DNA of 64,000 nucleotides from Erythroxylum novogranatense (GCA_029891385.1 CM057233.1:33834540-33898539); one strand, 5' to 3'. Shown: positions 10,847-22,983, numbered from the stretch's first letter. Program-made: numbers and translations. Notes: a model not told the origin generated them from the sequence alone.

Positions 10847-13800
10847 TTAAAATTTCATCAGCTTAGGAGCGAATCTCAATAACCTGTCCAAAGCATTGGG
10901 AGTGAACTTTCTGGCAAACAAGTGGCAAATATTAGTGGTATTCCCGTTGTATCGGCAGGTGTTCCCATTCCTCAGCCGCTTCAAAAAATCGATGGTGACA
11001 TCTAACCTCGTGAACTTACGTGGATGAGGTCCACCCAAGGACCAATCAACCCATGTTATGGTCCTGTTTGAGTTCTTCTTCCAAAACTTTATACTTACAA
11101 AAGTTGGCAAGTAATGCTCGTCACTATAACATGAGCCTGTGCAAAAACTTTGAAACTCAACAAAGTATGTCCTGTCGGAGACAACCTCTATGGCAAGGTC
11201 GCGGTCCATCTCGAACCATTGTGACCCTTTTCGCCATTGGCGAAGATGAATTACTGGTCTCATTAACGGGCTATATCGGCCGCGCCCCACCGGACTATTC
11301 AAGTCGTAGACCTCCACGAAAGACTGGGCTGACCCTGTCAGGTATGAGTAAACCGTGGAGAAGTTGAATAGGGGAATACACGACTCAGAAAGGAGAACAA
11401 AGCGTTTATTTGAGAAGTCCAGTAATGCATTGGCTAGAAGGCGACGTTCAGCTTCTATCATTGAATTCTCCCCCCACTGAACTTCCTGCAATACAACAAC
11501 TTTATTGCATTATATATTGCTCTTCTTTATTTTATTAATAAGGTAAGTAAGCCAATCACAAGTTAGGAGATGAACCAGTTGATACAAGCCCATGCAATTA
11601 ATAAGGTTGGATAAATTAGGAGGTGGGAAACTTCAAAAAACAAGGTCAACATCAAATAATTGAGAAGAATTGGTAAATCAATCCGGGCATGAATTAAGTT
11701 TAAGTGGATAAACATGAACTGCCATACTAGGAATTGTTTTAAAGGATATACCGATATACAACGAAAGATGAGGTTAAAACCCTCATCGTCAACTAATGTT
11801 CAACTCCTGTGCTCTTTTTTAGGGCTCTTCTTAATATTTTATATGCTCGGGCAAAGTAAAAAAATTCCTATTTTTACTTATTTTTGAGCTCTCATATGGA
11901 ATAAAAATAAATAAAATATAGATTTTTTTTGTTGTTCCTTATAAGGTCAAGAGTAAGTTCTATTTTGCTTCATTTTATTTTTTATAAAGATAAAAATAGA
12001 ACTTATTTTATCATTTATAAAGAAGGGCCCTAGGTAGATGCCCACCTTGTCTTTGTCCAGGGCCGGTCCTGTTTTTTTTTTCCAGTTGTTCTATTCCTAC
12101 TTGTTGTCTTCACTTCAAATTTGGTGGGATTTCAATTTTGAATCCTCTAAATTAATATCTGATAATATATAATGGAGAATATTATGGGAAAGAAAGCAAA
12201 TGGTAATTGCTTTTGAGTTGCATTCTCATCGAGTGTAAACTCCAGAAGCCCAAGTTGCTAAAATGGAATCAAGACACTTTAGTTTGAGCTCAATTCCTTA
12301 ACAAATTTCAACATATTACTGTTCTCATACGTACTTTCTAGCTGGTGATTTTTAAGTTCTTGGCTTGTCTTTGTTTCTTTGACATATATATTAAAGAGAG
12401 CATAAAGAAAGGAATGTGAAAAAGTAGGAACTATTAGCCCAGAAAGGTATGAGTGAGACAAAGGGAATGTATAAGAATTTGCTTGGCTTTGGAAAGGAGT
12501 AGAATCAAAGCAATGCAATGGAACTAGAAATGATAAACAACTTCCACACATGGTATAGCAAGAGGATGTCAGTCCCACACAGATTCCTATCTAATAAAAA
12601 TAAAATGGAAAAATATGACACTTAGTTGAATGAACTAAGTTTTAACCTTCTCTTCCATTTGATGGAGTTGTAGCAGATTTTCTAAGGAGATCAAATTGGT
12701 TAATATAATTTCCAGGATAGGCATATATCAATTTTAAAATCATCCTAGAATTTAAACATGACATGTTTAAAGCTCATCAGGTTTCTTTATCATTTGACAT
12801 TTATAAGATTCTATTCTGAAATGTTAACATGCTCTGTTGATAATATCTGTCTTGCGAGCTGGCAACTTCCCTACGTTCCAACCAGCTAAAACTATTAATA
12901 TCACATGCATATACTAGTACAGGTTGTATTCTATAGCATTCTCTATCCAATGAAATTGAAGCAAGTGCTATTTATGCGACGTTTGGTTTTAGAGGTCGTG
13001 TCGGGATGACTTACACATGCTTATTGTGTCTCAATTTCTGTAGAATTAAACATGTTCAAGATAGTCATTCAACTGATAATACAATGCAGTATCATATATA
13101 GTTCCATTTAAGCTCCTTCTACCAAGCTTGTGTGAATGTAGATAGTTTCATGTGAATTTGTATTTTCTGACAGATCAATGACAGAGATACATTTAAATTA
13201 AAGGATAACTTAAATTGGAAATTCAGTTTATGACGCTTGAATGAATGAAATACAAACATATAGCTACACACACACAAATATGCACACACATATGTACGTA
13301 CATATATATATATATAGCTATTTTAACCTACTACACCGACGCAATTCATAGAATGCCATAATTATAAACAAAATTAGATCAAACTGACCTGACTTGGTAT
13401 CCTCCTGCCATGAAACACAGAGTTTTTTGGAACTGTTCCATTGAAACGTGGACTGGTATGCCAATAGACAGAATACAGTCCGTCATGGCCTTTAAAGAAT
13501 AATTCCCACAAAGGAGCAAACGGAAGAGACCCTCTGCTCAAAAACAGGAAAGCAACTTTTGGGACAACCTTAAATGGGAATTCATGAATACGAGGTACCA
13601 AAGACGCTCGCCACAACAACTCTTTCTCTGCCATGTCGTGTGACGCGTTGGGCAATCTCAGAAACTCACTTAGTCCTGTCCGGGCTGGGGTTTTCGTTGA
13701 AATATTGGAAAGAGGAGGAGGAGGAGGAGGAGAGAGAGAGAGCAAGAACTGTTGTGATATTAATGGAGCGGTTTGGGTGGAGAATTTCTGGTTGATCTGA

Positions 13801-13988
13801 AAGTTGAAGGAGATATCTCTGAGAAAGAAACTGAGAGTGAAACCAAAGGCTAAACCAGAGCCGAAGATGAGGAAATAGAAGATAACGTTATGGATTTGCA
13901 TTAAGCTATTAGCAAGTTTGAGTGATGCTTGGGAGCGCAGCTGGTGCTTGGAATCCATTTCCTTCATTGTTGTTGGTGAAGGGAGCAT
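10847..13988 (-). CDS. Core-2/I-branching beta-1,6-N-acetylglucosaminyltransferase-like protein (GT14, DUF266), paralogue 1
   Basis: Two coding exons: exon 1 13389-13988 and exon 2 10847-11485. The donor is CAG|GTCAGT, the acceptor TTGCAG|GAAGTT, in phase 0. Starting from MDSKHQ at 13958, where paralogue 2 also starts, gives about 402 residues; an in-frame ATG at 13988 would add 10. The protein is a type II membrane protein: a short cytosolic tail, a hydrophobic anchor at about residues 25-50 ([20 protein letters not shown]), a Pro/Ser stem, then the GT14 domain. Family motifs are [74 protein letters not shown] and [14 protein letters not shown]. Plant members are Golgi glycosyltransferase-like proteins of mostly unproven acceptor. 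The ORF is intact with no broken motif. The 1.9 kb intron holds TE debris. Confidence 0.9.
11812..12071. mobile_element. hAT-like MITE remnant in the intron
   Basis: The right end, cagggccggtcctg (12058-12071), resembles the CAGGGCCGGCCCTG terminus common to plant hAT MITEs, preceded by the usual 'gggccctaggtagatgcccacctt' type of text. An inner inverted pair (agggctcttctt at about 11821, aagaagggccct at about 12020) is present. The matching left terminus is not visible, so the element is degraded or mis-bounded. Confidence 0.5.
13265..13316. repeat. CA/TA compound microsatellite
   Basis: Alternating acacac, gtacgtac and tatata runs near the donor end of the GT14 intron. Confidence 0.8.
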
Positions 13989-14043
13989 AGGTTGGAAACG
14001 AGTGAGGGAGGGGTTTGTTTCTTGGAATGGAATAACGCTTGAA

Positions 14044-14053
14044 ATTTTTATAG
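14044..14053 (-). promoter_or_regulatory. Putative TATA box of GT14 paralogue 1
   Basis: On the minus strand it reads CTATAAAAAT, 56 bp upstream of the outer ATG (13988) and 86 bp upstream of the conserved ATG (13958). The spacing fits a short 5' UTR. Confidence 0.45.
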
Positions 14054-14336
14054 CAACTTAAATTACGGACTGGACGTGAAGTTATGCTTTCTCATTAATA
14101 ATTGTTTATGGAAGGGAGAGAGAATGAGATTCTTTAAAAGTTGCAATTGCCTTCTCAAATGATATCACCGTTGAATAACCAGTTATTAATGCTATAATTA
14201 CTCCATAACTCAATGTTAATGAATTAAGAAATTTTAATTATGATCCCTAAATTATATTATGATTTATCTAATTCCATAACTCAATGTGGTTATATGTATG
14301 TCTGGTGTACGTGTCGTCTACATTCAATGTTTTATA
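14054..14336. other. Upstream region of GT14 paralogue 1
   Basis: AT-rich, no coding text. It contains the gene's distal promoter by position. A phrase like ccataactcaatg occurs twice (about 14202 and 14275). Confidence 0.5.
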
Positions 14337-14648
14337 TGTTAGAATATTTATTCTAGCTTTAGAGGAAGTTGTTGAATAAAGGAAAATGTAGATTTTATAT
14401 AAGTTACTTATATAGATTCCAAATGTGAATCTAAGTTACTAAGTAAATTTTAATAAGAATCATATTTTGTAGAATATTCATCAGTCTTGTAGAGAAAAGT
14501 TTGTTGCGACTCTTGTATAACTTATGAATTGTTATATAAGTGTGAGTTTGTTATACTGCAATAGTAGCTTGGTATATGAAGAGATGGTAGTATATTTTCT
14601 GGTAAAAAATAAGAGAAGAAGCAGATTTTCTTTCGTAATTTCTTTTCA
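14337..14648 (+). repeat. 5' LTR of the host copia element
   Basis: Starts TGTTAGAATATT and ends ...CTTTTCA, 312 bp, with a TATATAAGT-type core. It is followed after four bases by a tRNA-iMet-like primer site. No partner LTR was found in the window. Confidence 0.6.
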
Positions 14649-14652
14649 CTCC

Positions 14653-14664
14653 TGATATCATAGC
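14653..14664 (+). promoter_or_regulatory. Degenerate tRNA-iMet primer-binding site
   Basis: tgatatcatagc matches TGGTATCAGAGC at 10 of 12 positions and sits just after the LTR CA end. Confidence 0.55.
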
Positions 14665-14780
14665 GGAGTACTTTGAGCTTTGATATAAAATTCTAAATTT
14701 CTTGATCTGATTAAAATTGAGTGTGGCTTCTAGTTCACGATCAAGAGGAGGACGAACAGAAGAAGTCTTGAATACCAAAT

Positions 14781-17111
14781 TGTTAATGGGCATTCTTACA
14801 TTAATTTTTGATACATAAATTACTAAACTCTTGTCTATTTAATGTTTGAATTGCACTAATTAATAGTGAAATGTTTTAATTAGGCAAGAAACCAGTTGGT
14901 GGGCGTGAAGGTGACTAAAAGATGGCAAAAGAAGAGAAAATGCAATCAGCTGGTGGAGTAAATAAAATGCTGGAGGCATGCGCAGAGAGGGACAAAGAAT
15001 GAGTCTTGCGTGGGACAAAAAGATTGATTACATAGAGAAAAAAATCAAAACAGTGGCGGCGCAGAGATAAGAGAGAGCAGTGTGTTTATTTGACAAAAAA
15101 AAAGGATAGCTGAAATTGGTGAAAAGGTTGGCGGCGGCGTGAAATAGAATAAAAGGTAGCTGTATGGTGGCTAAGAAACGCAAATCACGTTAGGCAAGCA
15201 ACTGGCAGCAAGGCGTGACGTGAGGCTTTTGGAGACTTACAACGTAGACTCTCCACACATACCATGAAAAAGACACTGAACCTTCATCTCATTTTCTTTT
15301 TGGAACGAAAAACAAGGGGGAGTTTTCTTTTATTATCCATCACTCACGCACAGCCACAAAATATACACTTACGGACAGCCCTCTCTCAACACTAGATACA
15401 CACAATCAAAGATAGCTATGTAAGCTTGTGGATGAAGACGTGAATGAACCAGTTGCAGAAGACTTGAAGCAGCTGGAATAGGCATCAACGTTGTAGCAGG
15501 TTGCATGAACATGCTGGCAACTAGGTGAGACAAATCTCCAACAGGAGGTGACCGGAAGAACATAGATGTGAGCTGGAGACTACTCACGCATAAAACACAA
15601 AAAATGGAGAAAACGTTGAAGCTACATGGGACTCACTTTCGTTGAAGACTCTCACACACATAAGAGGAAGACAGCTGGTGGTGACAGCCCTCACTCATCA
15701 CAAAAGAACAATGTTAGTGGCTGGTGGAGGACTGAACGAAACAGCTAGTGGAAGCATCCATTGAAGCAGCAACGTTGAAGCTTGAATGCATGAGAGTTGA
15801 AGCAGCTGAAGGCGTCACTTATTCCACTCACCAAAGACGTTAGTTGGATGGATAATAAAGAAGCAATTAGCAGCTGTGGAATGAAGGACGTTGCAGCTGG
15901 TAGTTTAAAACAAAGGAGAAAACAAATAGTTGGGTTTATATGAAGTCACGTTAGCAGCTGGGGAAAAAAGGGGACTGACGCAAATCACCAATCAAACATA
16001 AAGCAGTAGCTGGTGGCTTGAGCGTTGAAGAAAACTGAAGTTGCTGGTGGAGAACAACCACACACACGCTGCAGATAAGGAAGAAAGCAATAGGTGGAAA
16101 CGACAAAAACAAGAAGCTGATGGTATGCTTGGAGTTGGTGGCAAGAAAAAGTGACAGATGGTGGCAACAAAAGCATGAGTCTCCATGTGCGTGAATAGAA
16201 GAAAAAGGCATGAAAAGATCATTGACGCATAGCCCCACAAAACTAATATTCTCCACCAACGTTCATCATAAGGGGGTGTTTTAAATTCGTTTTTTTATCT
16301 TAATTCCGTATTTATTTTAATTGTGTGAATTTAATCAATGCAAACATATGTTATGACCATGATTTATGTTACATTGACAAATATGTGTGAGTAAGTTTTT
16401 CTTTTAGGTTAAGGTTATGATTGATATTGGATTAGGATAATTTTTGTGGTATTAATTTTTGCTTGATTAAATGCATATTTAGTCCTAATTTAGCTTGATC
16501 AATTAGATTAAGACCTTAGATGATTAAATGCCACAACCAATGGGATTTAATTTATCAAAAAATTAATCAAGCGACATACTTGAGACTAAAGTGTAGACCA
16601 ACCTTAGGATCTTGTGTGAGGATACCTAGAATTAACGAACTTAATTTTAGGCTTCTTATATTTAACGCCTTTTATTCTGAATTATCTATGGACCAAGTAG
16701 TGACTTGGATTTAAAAGAGAAGAGAATACCATGAACATTGGGTTTGACTTGCTTAAGTGAAGAATTTCCTAAATCAATCCACTGTTACAGTTTTATTTTA
16801 GATGTCCAATCTAATTGAAATCGGATACCTTAACCGATTTTTGTCATTTGATTAAATCTAGTCATTTTAATTCATACCTTGCCTTTTCTATATTTTCTTA
16901 ATTTACTTACTTCATTTTGTTTTATTTTCAAATCAGTCAATTTTAGATCGTCTGAGTAATTTTTCTTCGTTTAATTTAATTGTCTTACGTGTTGAATTTT
17001 TTTTCTTGGGTACGATATCCGGTTCTCACCGATTTATATTACTTGTCGACGGGGTGCACTTGCCTCTAATTGGTTTAGATAAAATTTAATTATTTTGTTT
17101 AGACCGCAACA
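14781..17111 (+). repeat. 5' LTR of the gag-protease element (2.33 kb)
   Basis: Begins TGTTAATGGGCATTC and ends ...ACCGCAACA just before the PBS. Positions 14781-16168 align with 21597-22983. The remaining 943 bp has no partner because the 3' LTR is truncated. Short ORFs inside it (for example 15951-16259) are antisense noise. Confidence 0.8.
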
Positions 17112-17117
17112 AGTTTT

Positions 17118-17134
17118 TGGCACCGTTGTCGGGG
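17118..17134 (+). promoter_or_regulatory. tRNA-Asp primer-binding site
   Basis: tggcaccgttgtcgggg matches TGGCGCCGTTGCCGGGG, the complement of the plant tRNA-Asp 3' end, at 15 of 17 positions. Athila/Tat-type elements use this primer. Confidence 0.8.
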
Positions 17135-17313
17135 AACTAAATTTCTTATTGTGAGTCATTAGATTAGACGGTGTTAATTGTTTCATATTTAATTTTTGTC
17201 TTGTTGTTTGTTTTCATTTTTTTAGTTGTTTGCTTGATTGCTTTACGTCGGTTTGTTTTATTTTTCATTTTTAGCTTTGTATTTATTTGCTTTTTATTTA
17301 TTCCATTTTGTTT

Positions 17314-20007
17314 ATGCTCACTCATGGTCAAAAGCCCGAGAATTTGCTATTAGATACTGAGATTGAAAAAACTGCTCGCAGGTTGCATAAGGAAACCAGA
17401 TTGGCTCGGAGTAGTACTTCAGCAGAAAGGACTAGAGAAGAGCAATTTTCAGAGATAGAACAACGTGAGGAAAGGTTGATGCCACATAATGAAGAGAGAA
17501 GGGAGTTGACTATGATGGATTTGACAATGGGGCATAACAATAAACCCATGCCTCCCATTATAAGGCCGATGATCACAGTTGCGAGTTTTGAGATTCCTCA
17601 CAACATTACGTCCATGGTGAGGGCATCTCAATTTGGAGGATTGCCTTTGGAGGATCCGAACACCCATTTGGAGATATTTTTAGATACTTGTGATTTGTTT
17701 AAGCAAAATGGAGTATCGGAAGACGCAGTGAGATTAAGGTTATTCCCATTTTCTCTACGGGATAAGGCAAGAGCATGGTTGGCTAGTTTGCAGTCGAGAT
17801 CGATTATTACATGGGATGAGATGATGAGATTATTTTTGGAAAAAATTTCCCCTCCTGCCAAGGTTGCAAAGATGAAGGATGAGATCACTTCCTTCACTCA
17901 ATATGAAAATGAAAGTTTATATGAAGCATGGGAGCGATTTCGGGATATGTTGACACAGTGTCCTAGTCATGGGTTATCTACATGGCAGCAGGTCAATACT
18001 TTTTCCCCTCCTGCCAAGGTTGCAAAGATGAAGGATGAGATCACTTCCTTCACTCAATATGAAAATGAAAGTTTATATGAAGCATGGGAGCGATTTCGGG
18101 ATATGTTGACACAGTGTCCTAGTCATGGGTTATCTACATGGCAGCAGGTCAATACTTTTTATATAGGAATGAACCCATTGATCAGGAGTACCATCGATGC
18201 TGCAGTAGGAGGTAGTTTAATGAGAAAAACGTCAGATCAAGCCTACAGGTTGATTGATGAGATGGTCACTAGCAGTTTTCAATATCATACAGAAAGGCAT
18301 CCTAGACGACCTACAGGAGCTCGTGTAGTCGACAATTCAGTGGCTTTATCTGCTCAAATGGATGTTTTGATGAAGAAATTGGATAATCTGATGCACAGTG
18401 TGAGAGGAGGAGCTAGTTCTTCATTACGGAGTTGTACTTTATGCGAGCATGGTGGTAGAGATTCCCATGCATCTTTTGAATGTCAAGTCAGGAATCCTTT
18501 TGCTCAAGAGACAGAAGAGGGCCATTATATAGGCAATTATAACAGACAGCGAGATGACCTATATTCTAATACCTACAACCCAGGGTGGAGGAATCATCCA
18601 AATTTTTCTTGGCGGAACGATCAGGTGACACAACCACAGTCATCCAATATTCAGAGACAGCCACCCCTAGGTTTCAAGGCTCCTAATCCTGCACCACCAG
18701 AGATATCTAATCTCGAAGATTTACTCTCAAAGTACATTTCCACTACTGAGGTTAGGATGCAGAACCAAGAATCTTCTATCAGACATTTGGAGAATCAGAT
18801 GAGCCAGATTGCAAGTTTGTTGAAGGAAAGACCTTCTGGTTCATTACCTAGCACTACTGAGGCCAACCCGAGAGAACATGCAAAGGCTATTGTATTGAGG
18901 AGTGGCAGATAGCTAGAAAAAGTTCAAGAGAAGCAGAAGGATAAAGAAGTAGAAAAGAGTGAAGAAGATGAGAGTCAGGAAAGTGGCAAGGAGGCCACGA
19001 AAGCACCAGCTGAAAAGAAGGACCATCCAAGGTTATTTGCTGATCCCATCACACATCCGGTAAGACCTCGGATTCCTTATCCTCAAAGATTGAAAGGTAC
19101 GCAATTAGATAAGGAATTTGGTCGTTTTCTTAAGATATTTAAAAAGTTGCATATTAACATTCATTTTGTTGAGGCCATAGCGCAGATGCCTTCCTATGCT
19201 AAGTTTTTTAAAGAAATTTTGTCTAATAAGAGGAGGCTTGAGGGGTATGCCACGGTGAAGCTGAATGAGGAGTGTTCAGCCATATTGTCAAGAAAGCTAC
19301 CACCGAAGCTTAAGGATCCAGGGAGTTTTACTATTCCTTGAGTTATTGGTGATTTAAATATAGATAAAGCTTCAATGGATTTGGGTGCGAGCATTAATTT
19401 AATGCCTCTTTCTGTTTTCAGGAAATTAGGATTGGCGGAGCCCAAACCTACAACTATTTCACTTCAGCTGGCAGATAGGTCAATCACCTATCCGAGGGGA
19501 ATCATTGAGGATGTATTGGTAAAGGTCGAGAAGTTCATCTTCCCAGTGGATTTCTTAGTTCTTGATATGGAGGAAGATATAGACATCCCCATCATTCTTA
19601 GGAGACCTTTCATGGCCACTGCACGGACCATCATCGATGTGCAACGTGGAAAACTCATCTTAAGACTTCAAGATAAAGAACTAGTGTTTGATGTGTTCAA
19701 TGATATGAAGCATCCTTCTACTCTTGACTCTTGCCATTTTATTGATATTTATTCTTCTGATGCTAAAGATTCTTCTACTATTTGTGCAGATTTGTTGGAA
19801 GGGGAAACACAAGGAATGATCAAAGAGTTAGGGGAAGAATTGCAAGAAGAGTTGGAAGATATTGCAGTTGAGTTGAAGCAGGCATATTAGACACATTATA
19901 GAGCATACGAGCTTCTCCAACGTCCGGCCAAGCTAGTTCCAAAGCCTTCAATTGAAGATCCCCCTTGTAAGGAGCGATTGTCTCTTCATGACACTTTGCC
20001 TCCTTGA
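17314..20007 (+). pseudogene. gag-protease polyprotein of the LTR element, three nonsense codons
   Basis: A single frame from ATG 17314 (MLTHGQKPENLL). The retrotransposon-gag domain spans about 17600-18300 (FEIPHNITSMVRASQFGG, DKARAWLASLQ). A C-rich segment (CTLCEHGGRDSHASFEC, 18430-18485) follows, then a coiled-coil-like segment (NQESSIRHLENQMSQIASLL). The downstream frame carries FADPITHPVRPRIPYPQR and a pepsin-like protease (LDLGASINLMPLSVFRKLGL at about 19377; IILRRPFMATART). Stops at 18910 (TAG at a Gln-like position), 19339 (TGA) and 19888 (TAG) all lie in this same frame, so these are point losses, not frameshifts. The active-site D-[ST]-G reads D-L-G here, itself a probable loss. A perfect 156-bp in-frame duplication lies in gag. 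No RT domain follows. Confidence 0.85.
17846..18157 (+). repeat. Perfect 156-bp in-frame tandem duplication in gag
   Basis: Units 17846-18001 and 18002-18157 are identical by eye and each encodes the same 52 residues (SPPAKVAKMKDE...WQQVNTF). The join retains a short ttt/cccc microhomology. The frame is kept. Confidence 0.95.
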
Positions 20008-21582
20008 TCACAGTGCATGCCTTTCAGTAGGACTGTAATTTTCTTTCTTTTATTTTCTCTTTGTTTCCTTTGCGTTTCTTTTTAGTTTAATGCATTTCTT
20101 CGAGTTGTTTTGAGTTTTCTTTAAGTTTGCGTGGTTGGTGATAAAAAAAATAAAGTTCTTGGCCGATTCTTTTTCAGGGCAGCTTCTTCTTCCTTTTTCC
20201 CCTCTTTGTGTTTGATTGTTGACTACTTGAACATTAGGGACAATGTTCATATTAAGTGTGGGGGGGATTGAGCTTATGTGCTTGCTGATGTTTATGATAT
20301 TGATGTTGATGTTGAGAGATACACACTTGAATGGTTGCGACTCTTCTGGTAGCTAATTTGGGTCCTATTTGTGATAAATTTGACCCTATGATTCTGTCAA
20401 AGTAGTTGGATGGAAAATTGAGTTGTTTGCATGAACTTGGAATAGGCAGCTTGAAAGGATAGTGAACCATGTGGATTAATTAAAGTAGTCAATTGCATAA
20501 ACTTAGTCAATAACTGATACTGAGTGATGAGGCAATGTATAAAATTTTGATGGATTTTCATTTAAACATTTGTAAGGTTTTGAGCCATATGACTGCATCT
20601 CATAGTCATTTATTTTCTTTGTCATATGTGAAGCTTTCCTATATGGATTACCTTCAGAACTTGCTCTGAATATGTTTGATACTACTAGTTACATGCTTTA
20701 TGGACATGATAAAGGCCTTCTTTGTTTTTAACCTTTAGCTTAAATAACCCACCAAGTTATTTTTCCCTTGTTACCCCCTTTGAGCCTTTAACCTTGTTGT
20801 TTTCTTATTAATTGTATTACATTGAAACTTGAAAACTTTTAGCCTTACCCTTTCATAAGTTAAATGAAGTACTAAGCATTTGATTCCTTGATTTGCGGAC
20901 TTTTGTTTTATATGTTATTCTGAGATGTTTTATAGGCACATCTACTCAATTGTTGTTGAATTTTGTTATGCTATCTTCTTTTATATTTATTGTTACAAAA
21001 AAAAACAAAACAAAAAACAAAAAACAAAAAAAAGAAAGAAAAAAAATAAAAATCGTAGCGTTTGATAGTGACGAATAGTTGTAGTCTTGTATTTCTGTAT
21101 GTACATTTCAGAAATTCTTTTTAATTGTCCCACGTCATTTAGTACTTTGTAAATGCTTGTGAGCAACCTTTTCCCTTTTCACCTTACCTTAACCTAAACC
21201 TCATTACAACCCTGAATAAAAGCCCTTTTGATCCATGATGGGATGTACTCTATGTAGTGAAAAATAGGTGAATTTGCAAGCCTATGGTAGTGTAATCTCT
21301 TAGAAGAAGTTTTGAGCGAAACACAACCCTTATACACTTGAGCGACATGAGCGAATATCGTGAGAAAAATTCATTTTAATTTTGTGCTTGCTTTTGATAA
21401 AAAATATCTACCTTTGATTTTGTTTATGTGCATTGATGAAAATATTATGATACATGTTGTAGCTTGATACTTGAGTTCGCCGAATTTTAAGGAATTGCAA
21501 ACACTTAATTTTCATTGAAAATGAAATGACAAAATATGTTGGTTGTGACCTAAGTAAGTAGCTTGAGGATAAGCAACAATTC
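20008..21582. other. Non-coding 3' half of the LTR element interior
   Basis: No RT or integrase text in any frame. It contains a GGACAATG...aagtgtggggggg motif (20239-20266) that duplicates the look of the true polypurine tract, and an A-rich tract (20997-21050). Confidence 0.7.
20254..20266 (+). promoter_or_regulatory. Internal polypurine-tract-like motif
   Basis: aagtgtggggggg is nearly the same as the terminal tract caagtgtgggggtgt at 21582-21596 but lies 1.3 kb upstream of the 3' LTR. Confidence 0.5.
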
Positions 21583-21596
21583 AAGTGTGGGGGTGT
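21583..21596 (+). promoter_or_regulatory. Polypurine tract of the gag-protease element
   Basis: aagtgtgggggtgt directly precedes the 3' LTR start TGTTAATGGG. Confidence 0.75.
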
Positions 21597-22983
21597 TGTT
21601 AATGGGCATTCTTACATTAATTTTTGATACATAAATTGCTAAACTCTTGTCCATTTAATGTTTGAATTGCACTAATTAATAGTGAAATGTTTTAATTAGG
21701 CAAGAAACCAGTTGGTAGGCGTGAAGGTGACTAAAAGATGGCAAAAGGAGATAAAATGCAATCAGCTGGTGGAGTAAATAAATGCTGGAGGCGTGCGCAA
21801 AGAGGGACAAAGAATGAGTCTTGCATGGGATAAAAAGATTGATTACATAGAGAAAAAAATCAAAGCAGTGGCGGCGCAGAGATAAGAGAGCAGTGTGTTT
21901 ATTTGACAAAAAAAAATAAGATAGCTGAAATTGGTGAAAAGGCTGGCGGCAGCGTGAAATAGAATAGAAGGTAGTTGTATGGTGGCTAAGAAACGCAAAT
22001 CACGTTAGGCAAGCAACTGACAGCAAGGCGTGACGTGAGGCTTTTGGAGACTTACAACGTAGACTCTCCTCACACACCATGAAAAAGACACTGAACCTTC
22101 ATCTCATTTTCTTTTTGGAACAAAAAACAAGGGGGAGTTTTCTTTTATTATCCATCACTCACGCACAGCCACAAAATATACACTTATGGACAACCCTCTC
22201 TCAACACTAGATACACACAATCAAAGATAGCTATGTAAGCTTGTGGATGAAGACGTGAATGAACCAGTTGGAGAAGACATGAAGTAGATAGAATAGGCAT
22301 CAACGTTGTAGCAGGTTGCGTGAACATGTTGGAAACTAGGTGAGATAAATCGCCAGCAGGAGGTGGCTTGAAGAACATAGACATGAGCTGGAGACTACTG
22401 ACGCACAAAACACCAAAAATGGAGAAAACGTTGAAGCTACATGGGACTCACTTTCGTTGAAGACTCTCACACACATAAGAGGAAGACAGCTGGTGGTGAC
22501 AACCCTCACTCATCACAAAAGAACAACGTTAGTGGCTGGTGGAGGACTGAACGAAACAGCTAGTGGAAGCATCCAGTGAAGCAGCAACGTTGAAGCTTGA
22601 ATGCATGAGAGTTAAAGCAGCTGAAGGTGTCACTTATTCCACTCACCAAAGACGTTAGTTGGATGGATAATAAAGAAGCAATTAGCAGCTGTGGAATGAA
22701 GGACGTTGCAGCTGGTGGTTTAAAACAAAGGAGAAAACAAATAGCTGGGTTTATATGAAGTCACGTTAACAGCTGGGGCAAAAAGGGGACTGACTCAAAT
22801 CACCAATCAAACATAAAGAAGTAGCTGGTGGCTTGAGCGTTGAAGAAAACTGAAGTTGCTGGTGGAGAACAACCACACACACGCTGCAGATAAGGAAGAA
22901 AGCAATAGGTGGAAACGACAAAAACAAGCAGCTGATGGTATACTTGGAGTTGGTGGCAAGAAAAAGTGACAGATGGTGGCAAC
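21597..22983 (+). repeat. 3' LTR of the gag-protease element, truncated
   Basis: Aligns closely with 14781-16168, then homology stops at ...ggtggcaac and copia gag text begins (ttcttcgaaaatgtg). The distal 40 percent of the LTR, and with it the 3' target duplication, is missing. Confidence 0.85.

Larger units (their letters stand above)
11486..13388 (-). other. Intron of GT14 paralogue 1
   Basis: A GT-AG intron in phase 0. It contains a hAT-like MITE remnant (about 11812-12071) and a CA/TA microsatellite (13265-13316); otherwise it is AT-rich with no coding text. The minus-strand ORF at 12279-12578 shows no family features. Confidence 0.8.
14781..22983 (+). mobile_element. Non-autonomous Ty3/gypsy-like LTR element encoding gag and protease only (TR-GAG-like)
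   Basis: The 5' LTR (14781-17111) is followed by a tRNA-Asp-type PBS (17118-17134), one long gag-protease frame with three nonsense codons (17314-20007), about 1.6 kb of non-coding DNA, a polypurine tract (21583-21596) and a truncated 3' LTR (21597-22983). No reverse transcriptase, RNase H or integrase text is present between 20007 and 21583. The copy therefore had to be mobilised in trans. The two LTRs align with few differences, so insertion is fairly recent. It sits inside the gag start of the host copia element. Confidence 0.82.

Noticed and set aside
11020..11367. Plus-strand ORF of 115 codons
   Set aside because: It is antisense to exon 2 of GT14 paralogue 1, which has clear family motifs on the other strand.
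12279..12578. 99-codon minus-strand ORF in the GT14 intron
   Set aside because: No recognisable motif; it lies within an intron supported by both splice sites and the paralogue.
14776..14780. Target duplication CAAAT for the gag-protease element
   Set aside because: The 3' LTR end is missing, so the second copy cannot be seen.
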